This document shows, in pieces, positions 50,690 through 64,000 of a stretch of DNA of 64,000 bases; position 1 is the stretch's first letter; each line of letters opens with the position of its first letter. Under the pieces are notes generated by a model. It ran no database searches. It was given only the letters and a program-made list of their open reading frames with translations, and was not told where the DNA came from. The translations under genes were made by a program, and so were the position numbers. The DNA is from Todiramphus chloris collaris (taxonomy: Eukaryota; Chordata; Aves; Coraciiformes; Alcedinidae), in NCBI GenBank assembly GCA_025345505.1, contig JANVCC010000040.1, positions 10,260,023-10,324,022 on the forward strand. The letters run 5' to 3'.

Positions 50690-53516
50690 AGAGTAGATCA
50701 ATATTTTAACTGAATACACTTTGGAAATTACTTAACAAGGCTTAGTTTATACATCTTTGCATATTTGTTCTAATTTTACCTTTTGTTATCTTTACAATTT
50801 GAAGATTTCCATAAACTGCCTGTAAATGGCCTTGTATTTTACTGCTGTAAACTTTGCTGAACAGAATTTGCATTTCCCCAAGTGACAAACTGGAGTAATT
50901 TAAGCCTATTCATGTAAAAGCTGTTGTGTGCATCTACATGCCTATGGACAAAATTGTTTTATCATGGAGGAAAACAGATTTTTAACACCAACTGACTAGT
51001 GCTCTCTATCACAGAACAAGGCAGAGGGACTCGGTCCTCCTCTTACTGATTTTGTGAGGACAAGATGCCTACTGAGTTTGAAGGAAAATGACCTTCTCCA
51101 ATATTTTCAGACCGTCCCGTTCCATTAGACACAGGCACATTTATCTGCCATGGTATGAAAAACATTGTTTCATTGTCAATTTAGCTTAAAAATGCACAGA
51201 GAATGTAGTAAACATCCAAGAGACCTATGTTAACCAAGGCACTGCCCAAACCTGACTCCTAAAGGTTCAGGGACCCCGTTGGACACTCACCAGCTCCAGC
51301 AGCAGAGGACCCACCATGTGCTGCTCTCAGCACAGAGTTGAGTCCTAAAATCCTCTCTCGACAGCACAGCTTCTAGTTTTTGCTTTAGCAACCTTTTTCC
51401 ACACCAAACTGCCTAATTGATATTCTTCAGTCCTTTCTTCATAAGCAGAACAGATTAAATTGATCACAGACATGGCCAAAGTTGTAATTGCCTACTAGGA
51501 AATAGGAAACAATTGTGTGTTATTTACCAGCTGCTTTCTTGGCTCTGGTGTTGAACAGCCATGGGGCCTGAATTTATTAACCTGCCCGCCCTTCGTCTTG
51601 CCGGTGTCTGCCCCAACGCGAGCAACACCGTGCACAGAAGCACAGGGTTGGTTTCGCTGGGCCAAACTCCCTTGTGAAACACGAGGAACATCTAAGGCCT
51701 TTCCCACAGTGGCCACCTAAAAAGTGTTTCCAGCCCTCCACTCGACGTGGCTGACAAACAAGCAACAGCAAGGTCTCATTGCATCATTAGGGCTGGCCAC
51801 GGACAACCCAAGGCCTAAAACACCGTTTAAAGGGGGGGATTTAATAACAGTGCAAATGACCCTGTCCCCTCCTTCCAAAGGCTGCAAGGTGAAACTGTGT
51901 AGTGCCAGGTTCCATGGCTAATGGGAGGATTTTGAAAACATGTTGCTTATAATAAATTCACTTTTGTTAAAGAAAAAAAACCCCAACAGAACAATGTAAA
52001 ATACAGCTAATGTGCCCAGTGTTAATTGCAAAACTGACAAGCATTAGATGGAATGGGTAATTTTACAAATACAGCAGAAGGGGATTAAATTATGTGAAAG
52101 AATTATTAGACTGCATCTTATTTTTATTAAAAAAACATTAGCTATATTTTAGGAGCAAGGACCTGAAGAAAAAATTAACTCTAGTTTATCCATGACATCT
52201 TTGAAATGAATCTCCAGACAGAATACTTGGGCAGATCTCACAGGAAATAAATCCTGCCTGTGGGAAACCAATTGCAAATACTAGAAAATTTCATGAAGAA
52301 AAATAACTTAAGGCCTGAGTCCATAAATGCTCATTACAGCAGAAAGTTGTGGGAAAGGGAGTCAGGCAAGAGCTGCATTACTGGTGCAGACCTTGTTCAC
52401 TGGTTTGAGTGTTTCCTCCCACTGGTGTAAGTGGGAGTTATAGGAAATCCTGCTTTTGTGAAGTCCTCGGAGGTCTGTGGTTCCAGATCTCTGGGCAGCT
52501 ACCAAATACAGGTCCACCAGTGGAACAGTCCCAATATTCCTGTGCAGTTCCGTGTGCTTCCACCAAGACAAAATCCAAGTGTTAGCCTTTAAGCGACCCC
52601 ATCTGGCAAATACTTGCAAATGATCAGGGCTGTCAGGGCAGAGTGCCAGCTCAGCTAGAACTTAAAAACGTGCACGTGCATGTCTAGGAATCCTAAAAAA
52701 GGGTTAAGTAAAATCTGTTCATGACAAGCATCAATAAAAAAAATGGCACTAAGATACCTACTGATGTATCAAATATTAAACACTTTTAATTAAAACAGAA
52801 CAGTGCTTCATTAATAAATTATTTGTATTTAATATTATTTTGCCTGGCTAGAGAGACCAATTTGCAAACCAAAGGAATCTCTCCAGCCAATAAACCAAAA
52901 AGGAACTTATGTCTCCTTATCCACTTCCTTTTCCTGAAATGAATTTTTTCTTTTTTTCCCCCTCTTTCAGGTCCATTTTCACTACTAAATCAGCAACATC
53001 AAATTCCTTACGCAAACAGACAAGCTTAGCAAGGTTGTTTCTGTCACCAGGTTCCCCCTGGTCAGAGGTCCCTCCCAAAATGCCTCTCTGGCACACAACT
53101 AAGACTAGGCACAACAATTTGAATGTGAATTACACAACGTCAAATTTGACCTTACATGCTTCCACAGGCACTGTATTGCCTTCTCATCACTACAAAGAGC
53201 TTTGCTGTGGCCATTCCTAGGGCAGGACACAGCAAGGTGTCCTCCCACTGCACTGGGCCTTACCTGGGACAGTTCTTTCTTTTCAATTTTCCTTGCACGT
53301 TCCCACCTATCTGTAACAATATTTATAAGGAAAGCAACCTGTGAAAACAGTTGGAGAAAGCACTGAAAGCTTGCTGAGTGCTTTGCTGCTTTTCCATGGG
53401 GATGCTGCAGAAAATGTACATTCTGGGACAGCTCTCCTCAAAGCAGCTGTGCAGAGGTGAATTTGCAGAAACACCTCACTAGAAAGGTCAGAAAAAACAC
53501 TACCCCCCGATGATTC

Positions 53517-53531
53517 TTTTTTTTTTTTTTT
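53517..53531. repeat. T15 homopolymer
   Basis: Uninterrupted run of 15 T in intron 1. Confidence 0.95.
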
Positions 53532-56500
53532 ATTCCTACCAATACCACCTCAGAACTTTAGGTGGAGAGTACCTGGACTGCTAAGCACTTGACTTAGGAC
53601 GTACGGCACACAGAAGGCCTCGGAGGTCGAGTAAAAGTGGGGATTGCCTTCATCTGAGGGGACTTGGCTGCTCCCCCAGCCACAGCCTTACCCAGGAGCT
53701 GGCCAATTCCCAGCACCTTTAGGTTTGTTCGCTGCCAGCATAGAAAGAGAGCATAAACTCCACCGGGGGAATCCGTTTCCTAACTTAAGAAAACTTTTGC
53801 TGCAGAAGTCATATGACCAATAAAGTCAAACTCGTTTAAATTTTACCTCTCTGATACATGTAAAACCATCGGGCAGGGTCTGGGAAAAAGTAAGAAAAAA
53901 ATTTCACAAAAAGTGACAACCATACACAGCTTGGTCTTTTGTCCATTTTAAGGTGACTTTAGGTGTGTCCTGCAAGTGCTGTAGGATTATTTCCAGGTGC
54001 ATGTAACTTTCCCCCCCCAGTTACCTCTTTCCTTTACCCCAAGGGGCAAGAAAGGAAGTGAGAACTTGCTGTCCCCTGCATCACCATGATGCTTGGGGCA
54101 AGCGAAAGGCAGCATGCACGTGGCCACACATCCATGCAAGCAGCCATGCGTGCAGTCAGACAGCGATGCAGCAATGCAGCACTCAGCTAAGCAACATGGG
54201 CAAGAACTTTGCATGCAGTTTTTGAAGTCTGCTGAAGGGCAACAAGAGGGGCCCCAGGGCCTTCTGCTTCCTCTCCACAGCTTGAAAGTTGCAGAAATAA
54301 AGAAGTGATTAGTAAGAAGCAAAATGTCTCATGTGATCTGGAAGATTAACTGGTGCTCCTTGCAGTCACTTCATTTCCAACTTGGTTATTTTGTACAATA
54401 CTCATGTCCCCTTCATTACAAATTAGGTTAAAAGTACAAAAGATGAACATCGTTCATAGATGAACAACTACAGATAGCTGCACCTTTTGAGCTGAAACTT
54501 CAAGGATACTTCTAAGAGAAGCTGATCTGAGAGCAAAGAGCCCACAAGCAACCATGCGTTGAAGTTGCATATGTAGACCACAACACATACTGGAGTCAGA
54601 GCAGTACATACTGGGAGCTTTACTGCAAGACTGTAAAAGCAATGAGTAAAATCTAATAACTCCACTGTACCACCTTCAGTACAATCACATGGCTCCCTAA
54701 CCTGGACCCACCAAGACAAGTTTGTAAGACAGTAAGAGAATGAGCAGGTTGCTTAAAGAGGCTCTGAATGTCTATTGAAGCAAAAAGTGGTGAACCATTA
54801 GCCAGGAAGCTGCCTACTGCTGGGGAAATCCCACTTTGCTGGGTAACGTGAGGACAGGAAAAAAACCCCAACAATCTCCCACTTCAAGTCTAATAAGTAT
54901 AGTTCTAAATTTGCATGTTAACACTAGCTGCAAACTAATTTCCATTGATGAGAACAAAGAAATGCAAATGCAGTCATTAAAGAAAGCACGACAATAGCGT
55001 CCTGGTTTGGTAAAGTGAATTAATAAAAGGAGCTACAGTACATGGCGAGGTTCCATTGTAAATATTGGGCCTGAAAAGATGAAGGTGCATCAGAGATGAT
55101 TAACAGATAACAGGAAGAAAATAGACGTGCTGCAAAAAAGAGAAAGATTAGCTTTTTTTCTGTATTGGGTAACCCTGTGGGTTATCAGAACTTTAGACTG
55201 GAGCTAATACTTTCTGGATATAAATAATGGTTTATTTCCCTCTTTACAGAGATAGGAAAAAAGCCCTTAAAGAAAAACAGAGAAAAGATTCTGGTGACAA
55301 TACATTTTTCTTCATTGTATGAAAAACTTCACAGAGTCAGCTTCCAGGGGTTCAACAGAAAATTAATTCCCTTCCAGATTATTAAAATTATAACTAAGAG
55401 TTTTTTGGTTCATGGTCTGTATTTTTTTATTTAACACTGAATTGCTCTTTCTTGAAAAAGACCACTTTTCAATAAGCTCAACAGGAAACTTTTTAATCAT
55501 CAGCTCAAATTCATATGCTTGTGTCTACTTAACATATTAAACAGTACAAATAGGAGAAACTGCAATGTTGTTACCACCTCTCATAAAACCTTTTCCTGAA
55601 ACATGCAGAAGCAATTGCTGAGGACTTGATTATTTGTTTTGCCTTCCAAGAGGAGTTTTATAATTGTGAATTTTTTTTTCTTCTTAAAACACCCAGGTTG
55701 TTCTTACCCTCTGGGCAGCAAATTAGAGCAATTTCTGAGCAACTATGAATCAGTGAAAAGGAAACGAAATTGGCAGAACCTCGGTTCATCATTTCTGAGG
55801 ATTATTTCTAAGATACGAGTTGTTTGTTACAAACAGCAGGTAACGCCATGACCAAACCATCAGGGCTGGGCACATGGAGCGGGGCTGCCCACCTCTACCT
55901 GACCAGGGTGAGCTGCAGCACAACTGTATTAGCCAAGCCAATCTAAGACTTCACTAAAACCATATAAATCCAGTTGTATTTTTCAATGTAATTCAACTTG
56001 AAATATTTCCTTTCCTTCATAGTCTAAAGACTCAGGAAAACCAAATAGAAACCTTGCAGGTACCAAAATAAGATGCTGGAAGTAGTGATAGAAAAATGGA
56101 GAAAAGAAAGATTGAATCTACAGCCACATAATCCTATTTCAGAACTGACACATGAATGAGACATTTCCCCTATGACATCTGCATGGCAGCATATTTTGTA
56201 TTTGTGCTCATGCCCAGTTCTCTGAAAGTTCAGAATCTACCTCAACAACAGCCAATTTTACATTGTTCCCAGTCTGCTGGCTGGGAAGACATTGCCCACC
56301 CCAGTGTTAGTGCTCGACTTTGTTCCTATTATCTGAGAAGATAAACATAACAGATAGTATTTATTTCAATGCCAAACCCAGTCCTGTTGTTCTGGTACAA
56401 GGTAAAAAGAAGATATTTTCCTTTCTATCTTATTTTTAAGAAAACAGAGTACTAGAGTGCTGCAGGGTGCGATGGGACATTGAGCTGGCCAGAGGTGCAT

Positions 56501-58625
56501 CTGCCTCGGTCTCTTGTTTATCAAGAGGGCTTGCAAAGAGCAAGGGCAGGTTATTTAGACTCTAAGCCAGACTAATTGTTTATGTAATAGAATGAATTTA
56601 ATGGAACTCCACAGAATAGATATAAAATGACGTTATGCACAAATCTCTCACTGCCAAACATACTGAGGTGATGGGTCCTTAGCTCCAGGGTTGTTTTCAG
56701 CCAGCTCTGTTGCTTTTCTCAGTTACAGGAGCCCCAACACAACCTCCCTGCCCTAAGGGAAAAATAAATTTGTTTCATAAACATAACAGAGCCAGTGAAA
56801 AAACTACTTTCCTGCAGTTGTGTCACATTGGTTAGAGAGGTGGCAAATAAAATCCCACAACAGGAGCTTCTTTGCCCTTGACAAGGTTCTACTTAGGTCA
56901 GATGAAAAATTTCTCCAATTATGTGATCTGATGCTTCTCTGAGTAGTTGGGAGGTGAAAAAAAAGAAAAAAAAGTAAAAAATAAAGATCTCAGTACCTGC
57001 CCAGTGGTGGTGGATGGCAAGCTGCACGCTTACTGCAGCACTGGACATAGTGATGGCACCTCCCACCACGTGCTCCCAGGCAAAGCTGCTCCAGCTCCTA
57101 CACCTCACAGAGAGAAACCTTGTCTCTCTCTCAAGACCTGAACAGCACAACCTTCATGTCTGTTGAAGATACCACTGGCTGGTAACATCAAGCTGGACAC
57201 AGTCCCCTGCTTAAACCAGACACCTCTGTCCCACCCCTCCTGACTTGTACAAAGAGCCTCTCAGGGCAAAGAGCTTTATTTTTTTCATAGAGTTTAATCT
57301 CACTCCTGAGCGATGCCCGAGTAGCACAGTGTGAGCACATCCCATTTCTCTGCGTTACTCCTTACTGTTCAAAACGTCACATTTCCTGACATCGTCAGAA
57401 CACAGAACACCACAAATAAAGCTTCATGTGACACTAGCCACGCTGGAAAGTGAGTACTCTTGATTATTTTCATGCGTTATAAGAACCACAGCACATCACT
57501 TAGTATTGAAAAGAGACTGAAATGCCATTTGGTGACACCCCAATTCCCAGCTGAAAAGAAATAAAAACTGAAAAATATTTACATACTAACTTTTTATATA
57601 GTTGAAGAATTTTTGTATGGATTGTTAAACAAATATATTTCCTGCAATACATACAATTTACAGGCCATGGAACCTGACAGAGCTTTCCATTTAACTCTGT
57701 TAATAGGAAATTGTGAATACATTCAGTATTGCTGCTTCAAGTTCATACATCTCTGCACAGAAGACAGCTCAGGCTGACATCAGCTGCCTTCTGAGAGTAA
57801 TTCTGGTTTGTGTTTTGTGGGGGTATTAAAGGCTGCCTCTCCCTGAAGTCTCAAACACGGTTTTATATCCAAAGAAGCCCTGAAAAAGCCTGTTTGAAGA
57901 GTTAATCCAAGGACAAGCACCCACAATCAATCCTTCTCAAACAGTAAGTGGCACTTAGTAAGTCACTGCTGCAATTAAACTGTACAACTGCAGGAAGACA
58001 GATGGTGAAGCTTCACCAGCTCCCAAAAAACTCAACCAACCCCAACCAACCCAACTCTCTTCTTCTTCTCAGATGTCCTGCAGCAGAAAACCTCAAGCCC
58101 AGCAAAAAAAAAAAAAATCTTTCCAGCACCTTAATGGCCTCGCAGTAGAATTCACAATAAGTCACGTCCCTTTAGGGGAACAGTGAAGCAACCATTAGAA
58201 TACCCTGTGCCTCTGGAAGGAAAGTTCTGCAGAACTTGTACTACTTTGCTGGAAACACAAAATGGTTTATGCAAATCAGTTCTTACATCCTTATCAGGAC
58301 TTGGACTGCAGACCCCAGGTATTTGAAAAGAGGAACGTCTAACATGAATTGCAACACAACCTAAAAGCTCTCCTGCTTGATGGCACTGACAGCTTCCTTC
58401 AGCCTCCTAGTCATGACCATCAACAGCACTGGTGGTGTTATTTGCTCATGATAATGCACTACAACCAGCAGTGCTGTTTTGTGGTGTTTGACTGCCTAGG
58501 AATCTATTTCCAGCCCTGCGATAGGAATGAATTATGCCTCAGTATCTCTCTGCAGAACAGGAAGGAGTAAAGGCAGTTTTGTAAAGCCTCCTCAGTAAAA
58601 TGGGAATAATAATGCTTACACATCC

Positions 58626-58755
58626 AGACACGCTTTCCCAGCGCTCCACGCAACTCAGCTTCGTTAGCGCTCAGTTAACGCACCGCCCTCGTTACAAACG
58701 GCTCTGACTTTGGACTTTGGTTCTGTGCTGTTGCGCAAGAGAAAGCTCCGCTCCA
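58626..58755. other. small CpG-dense patch in intron 1
   Basis: About a dozen CpG dinucleotides in roughly 130 bp (for example the segments cgctttcccagcgctccacg and cgcaccgccctcg), in surroundings that are CpG-poor. It is too short for a standard CpG island. It could be a minor regulatory element or a chance cluster. Confidence 0.35.
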
Positions 58756-59175
58756 GTTACAGCAAAGACTCTCTCAAGACTTGATTTTTTTTCTAGGTTG
58801 GTATATAGGAAGCACTTAAAGTATAGTATTTGCTTCAAAGCCTCTCCAAGTAGTTGTCTACATTTAGCCCATATACAGTGGTTGCTCTATCACGCAGAGA
58901 TTCCTTCCCAGCTGAGAAGGGGATTGGGAAAAGGAGAAGAGACCCATGGGCTGAAATGAAAATGGATTTAATGAAACAGCCAAACTAATATCAATGCCAG
59001 TATAAAGTAAATGAAGTCATACTCAGCCCAGCAAACGTACAGTGGTCACAATAAACAGGAAGGTAGTGCACAGGAGTAGGAAGAGCAGCAGGAGACTCTC
59101 TGTCCTCAGCAACCTTCACCCTTTATACTGACCATGACATTTGAGTAATTTAATAAATAATAATAAAACCATTTT

Positions 59176-59391
59176 GAGTAATGAGGAAGAATTTCTTTAC
59201 TGTAAGAGTTGTAGAGCACTGGAACAGACTTCCCAGAAAGGTTGTGGAGAGTCCTTCTCCGTAGATTTGCAAGACCTGTCTAGATGCATGTCTGCATGGT
59301 CTGCTCTAGTTTTGTCCTTCTCTGGCAGGACAGTTGGACTCGATCTTCAGACGTCCCTTCCAACCCCTAACAGTCTGTGATTCTGTGATTT
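59176..59391 (+). mobile_element. CR1 LINE 3' fragment
   Basis: The sequence aagaatttctttactgtaag, then the gagcactggaacagacttcc region, then tgtgattctgtgatt, follows the 3' end of CR1, including the terminal repeated octamer-like ATTCTGTG units. It reads on the plus strand, opposite to KCNIP1. It is heavily 5'-truncated and more diverged than the copy in intron 7; the left boundary is approximate. Confidence 0.85.
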
Positions 59392-61158
59392 CTGGTCTGG
59401 GACACACCCGTAGCCTGTAACTTGGGTCAGCTGCCCTGGCTGACTCCCAGCTGGAGGAGCTGCACCAGATGCTTGCACCATCTTCCCAGAGCTACAGGCA
59501 GTACATGCTGCTGAGCTTCCTTTTGACTCTAGCACTAGTATAACAAACCAGGCTTAACATGGCTGGTGTTGTATGAACACGTCTATACATCCATTCCTGT
59601 ACCCAGAAAAGCAAAGTGTGGCTTCTCAAGCAGGGAAACAGTCACGTTTCACACCATGTTCCATCACAAGACTTTATAACAAGAGCCATAAACCACGTGG
59701 AAAGGTGTCATCACAGAAAAGAGAGAGACAGGGCTGGTAGAACAGGAAAATACCCAGCTAGCCAAGGGTAGAAAACAGTTAGTCTACCTTACCAGCACCA
59801 ACCTGAGAAAAGCACAGTGAACCCCATGGAACAGCTAGGAACCAACACATAATGTGGTCTCTAGCCTTCTTTCCAAAGGCAACACCTCCAACTTGGCCTG
59901 AGATATCTGTAGAATTTCACAGAGCTAGCTGAGCGACTCAGGGTTGCCTTCCAAAAGGGCAATGAGAATTCATGGTTGAGGCATGTTAATTCTGTGACTA
60001 GTCTTGATCTTTTTCAAGGACTTTCACCCCCTCAGGCTCTGTACAAGAGTTCACATTATTACAGTTGTTCCCATGCTGCAAAATCAGGCTCTAGATCTGG
60101 GGGAGGCGCTGAACTCTTGCTAGCAAGAAGTGAATCATGTGCGATGCAAACTAGCAGCAGAACTAAAGCACAAAGCACCGACCTGTCTGCAGGCAGAACC
60201 CATCAGTATTACAAAATACTGCAGTTCTTGGCACTCCAGGGTCTGGCAGAGCGCGCCGGGGGAAGAGACTTTCAGCACTATTCTCACCTAATCAGTATTC
60301 CTCATTTCTATGAATCGATTCACACTCTGTAGGATTTTCTTGGAAAAGGCAACATGTAAGAATGGCTGGTTTGGGTCAGACCAAAAAAATCCCTCAGACC
60401 CAGGGAAGAGACTGAGCACAAGATGAACATAGAGTGAGACTCCCAAGGGGGCTCAGGGCTGCATCCTGGTCTCCAGCAATCTGAACTCAATTTCCCAGTC
60501 CAGAGCTGATGTCTTTGTACCAAGACATGCACAGCATCTTAGCAAATTTTGAGCTGTGGTCACACATGGGTAGAGGAAGAAATCTGCTGTTAGAGGTCAA
60601 CAATTGTCATTTTATTTATTTTTTTTTTTTAAATTGGTGCTCTGTGAAGATAAAGAACAGAAAATGGCAAAATGTTCATGCAAATCCTATTTCCTGAAAA
60701 ATTACTGTCTGGCTAACTGCACTGACCTGTCCCTTTTCCCTGATGGTTTAATAGCTGGAGACATGGCAGACAGCAGCAGAGGGGCAGCCCCAGCCTCCAG
60801 CGAGGGGCACGAAGTCCCACACCCTGACAAACATCAGTTTTGCAGAAGACCCATTTCTTAACTAGCCCAGCAGAAAATTCCTACCAGAGCCACTCACAGC
60901 ATTAATCTAACAGCTTAAAACATATTGCTATACTTTTACTAAATTGAAGTTTAGATCAGTAATTCCTGCTTGAGGGGAAAAAAAATGAAATAAATTGTGG
61001 AAGTGTCCTGCACCTGTTTTGATAAGGTGCAGAGAGAGCAAATAAATGACATAGAGGCAGCAATTTCCTCAAAAATGCATCACCAAGCCACTGGCATTGA
61101 ATGGGTACCCCCAGCCAAGGCAAGATTTTTATCCCAAAGCAGCAAGGGAAAAGGAAAA

Positions 61159-61194
61159 CCATGGAAACATGTCAAGCCATGGAAACATGTCAAG
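61159..61194. repeat. 18-bp tandem duplication
   Basis: ccatggaaacatgtcaag occurs twice head to tail at 61159-61176 and 61177-61194. Confidence 0.95.
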
Positions 61195-61305
61195 CCATCA
61201 AACTGCAATGAAAAAAGAAATATCAGAAACTCTTCAGAGGCCACTTAATAAATGAAATAGTCATAGGAGACTTCTGAATTATAAATGAAGTAACTGAACT
61301 TAAAA

Positions 61306-61326
61306 TTTTTTTTTTTTTTTTTTTTT
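61306..61326. repeat. T21 homopolymer
   Basis: Uninterrupted run of 21 T in intron 1. Confidence 0.95.
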
Positions 61327-64000
61327 GGAATAGGTTATTCATCACAAAACCTCTGATGAGCCAAGACAATGCATTACAAATGGACTTATTCTCTCCGAGA
61401 CAAATTATTGCTGCCAATGTTTTTTTTCCCTCATTGGAAAGCAAATCAGACACTTCAAGTCCCTGATTTATTACTACACTGATTTCCATGAGCATTGGTT
61501 TGCTCCAGCTTTGAGTTAGAAAAGAGCTTTTGAAAGAACAATAATCAATGAATACATAATGTGGGGGGAATCAAGCAATCAGAAATAATAATTAGTTCAG
61601 TGCCTAATTCAAGGATACGCTGTCCTTGGGTTATTATGGGGAAAGGCAGGATTTTCTATTTGTTCATTCAGGCAGGTTGTAACTACAGTCGAAACCTCGG
61701 CTGCTCTCCCCCCGTCCCTGGCACCTTTTTGAATAGCTGAGATGACGCAGACTCGGCACTGCCTGCGGGACTGACACGAGAACTAAGCAGGCATTTGGAA
61801 AATGAAGGTGAATCAACACTGGTGCGAGGGCAAACACAACTTGAACCACGCAAACCCCTCATAATGGACACTCTCAATCACAAGCACAGTGTTTCATCAT
61901 TACAGGGATCACGAAGCTGCAGCATCACCGGAGATTTCTTTATTCTGGACTGGGACTTTTCATCTAGAGGGAGAGAACCTGTCTGACTGTGAGTTAGAAA
62001 ACTTCATTTTGGAAACTTTCCAATTTCATTTCCCACCAACGTCCACATTTCCCTGTGATATAGGCAGAAGCCATCTCCACCTGCACTCTGCCTGTGCTCA
62101 GGTTTCTCAGGCTATTTACTGGCTCTTTCCAACTTTATGTCTATTGTTACCCAGATCCATACATTTTTACTTCATTACTTGGGAACCACACCACGAAGAA
62201 GCAGAGCTGTTAACATCATCACCAGGCACCTACACTCAAATTCTGCACATCAGAAACTTCACACTAAGAGCTTTTCCATATTAAAAAAAAGGTGATTTCT
62301 ACTGTGGCCTTCAGTTTCAATTTGTTGCAATCAGTTTGTTTTATAAAAATAAAGCTTTGTTTGGTTTGGCTTTGGGTTTTGTTTGTTATTTAGCAGAAAG
62401 AGAAATATTTACTTTCCGAAGCTGAAAGCATGTGTGGGTTTGCTCACATTCATTTAAAAAGAAAAAAGAAATTTCATTTTATTTCATTTTGTTTACTCGC
62501 ATACACTTAATCCTGTTTGGAAACAGCAGTGTGTAAACCAAAACTTGCCATATAACTATAAGGCAACGGCAGCATCACCAGGAGGAGTGAATTTGGGAGC
62601 AATTTTCCTCCAGTAATAGCAGATGGGACAGTTCTCCTCCACGTTATGGCAATTCACCTCTACAAAGACTAGAAAAAGCACAAATTGTTTCGGTCCAGGC
62701 ATAACCGAGGAGTGGAACACTGGTATTAAACAGGCATGTTACAGATCCCATCCAAATGTGGCAGTATCACATCATTTCATGGAACTGGTGTTTAAGTTGA
62801 GCACATCGCTCCAAAATCTGAAGCATAATTAAGCAGAACATAAGTACCAATTAGTCTCTGCTTGCACAGAAAAAACTGCTAAAAAATATTGTTCCAATAC
62901 AGATCCAGAGTTTTCAATGGGACGTGAGAAAGTTTCGCGAGCTGCGTTTGGTGATGGCAGAAGGCTTTCTGCTGAGACACAGGATGCGACTGAGGGGAGC
63001 TGAGAGCACCAAACCTCGGTCACAGCCCCAGGGTCAGAGCTGGCAGGGGCACGGGCTGCATTGCTGCAGACAGGCTGTTTGTTAGAGGGCAACACCTTCA
63101 CCTCAAGCATTCCAGTGGATCTGGCCTCAGACAATATATGGAAGCAAACAATAGTGCCTGGACTACTGCATAAAAAACATTAGCATCATTTCTGGTTTGC
63201 CAAGAAGCTCAACAAGCGCTGGGTCTTCAGAACACTAACATAAATGGACAGTGCCAGACCCTTCTGCAACTAGTGTCTCTTTAAATACCACCCATGTCCT
63301 TTTTCCCAACCCAGGAACAGAGTGTTCATTTGAGTTCTTCGGCTACATCTGTGATTGTTGTGCTTAAGTGTTTTGAACGCAGACAGCCATAAATCAGGTA
63401 CTTGCTTTTATACATACACACCACTGCCCAGGACTGAAGGCATTAGGTTGCTGAAACCCTTTGTCCACATAAAGGTCAGCTCCAGGTGTTAATTAAAAAA
63501 AAGTAAGGGAAACCCATCCAACACACTAGGTTCTTTGGATTTAGTAAGACCCCAGTGTGAAAGCAGTCATTTGTTTCACAATACCTAATGGAGAATTTAT
63601 TTCCTTACAAGGAATCCTTCCGCCCTTTTGCCAGGGCCATACCTGACCTGTGGGGACACTTCCAAGAGCAGCTCTTTCAGTCAACTTGCTCAGCCTCTGC
63701 TCCCTCCCCATCATCCCAGCTGCTCTTCACCTTTTAGCTTCCCCTGTGCAACTCCCTCTGAAGAGCAGCATGAGCATCCTCCAGGCTAAGGACAGGCTAC
63801 TGCTTGTTTTAGATGTCTCCAGGCTGCTCCAGAGCAGCATCACACACCCGCTCCTGGGGAGGATGGCAAGCACGCTCCAGGCTGCTCTGCACAGCCTTGT
63901 TAGTCCAAAGTCATGGGTACAGCATGAAGCTTCAAATGCTCTATGCGGGCGGAACAAATCTCACTGGAGCATTTTGATCCAGTTACAAGTATTCAGAGAA

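Larger units (their letters stand above)
46007..64000 (-). other. KCNIP1: KCNIP1 intron 1 (partial, at least 17994 nt in window)
   Basis: This is the sequence upstream of exon 2 in transcript sense. I looked on the minus strand for the small alternative exon carrying the WWYYQYQR motif and for the known first-exon N-termini (such as MGAVMGTFSSLQ) and did not find them. It holds a CR1 fragment, several homopolymer runs, a cluster of inverted repeats and a small CpG-dense patch. In human, KCNMB1 is nested antisense near the 5' part of KCNIP1; nothing resembling it was seen here. Confidence 0.85.

Noticed and set aside
63275..63310. possible alternative KCNIP1 exon with the WWYYQYQR motif (minus strand reads gtggtattta)
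   Set aside because: Only a few bases resemble the motif, the frame does not give Trp-Trp-Tyr-Tyr, and the flanking splice sites are absent.
1..64000. CRISPR arrays, operons, phage or plasmid genes, endogenous retrovirus genes, tRNA or rRNA genes
   Set aside because: None seen. The tandem repeats present lack spacers, and the coding structure is eukaryotic with spliced exons.

Overview
This 64 kb window is vertebrate nuclear DNA, almost certainly from a bird. Two pieces of evidence support this. First, there are CR1 (chicken repeat 1) LINE fragments with the typical CR1 3' end and the C-terminus of its ORF2. Second, there is a protein-coding gene broken into short exons by GT-AG introns. There is no sign of bacterial, plasmid or phage organisation, and nearly all long open frames are chance.

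The one gene I can support is KCNIP1 (Kv channel-interacting protein 1, KChIP1) on the minus strand. Seven consecutive coding exons, corresponding to exons 2-8 of the human gene, were assembled by eye: 45882-46006, 37869-37938, 34909-34979, 32639-32746, 31541-31645, 30896-30958 and 28079-28126. They join in frame to 195 codons plus a split Asp codon and end at a TAG. Added to the 21 residues that the known 216-aa isoform has up to and including that split Asp, this gives exactly the expected length. The first exon(s) and promoter must lie beyond position 64000. The optional small aromatic-rich exon of the longer isoform was not found.

Layout: 1 to about 27840 is intergenic DNA downstream of KCNIP1 with no gene recognised. 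It holds several small tandem duplications, a T-rich tract near 6.7 kb and a diverged duplicated module at 17.36-18.15 kb. From about 27840 to 46006 are a short 3' UTR, the exons and introns 2-7. These include a CR1 copy in intron 7, a 41-base A-run beside the exon 3 acceptor, and a hairpin-forming 22-bp minisatellite containing an N gap in intron 2. From 46007 to 64000 is part of intron 1, with a second CR1 copy, a cluster of inverted repeats at 50.59-50.69 kb and a small CpG-dense patch at 58.63-58.75 kb.

KChIP1 is a cytosolic EF-hand protein that binds the N-terminus of Kv4 potassium channels and changes their surface expression and inactivation. I found no evidence of a new multi-gene system. 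The observations worth following are structural (repeats beside splice sites, an assembly gap at a minisatellite, a diverged local duplication) and a few residue changes in an otherwise very conserved protein.
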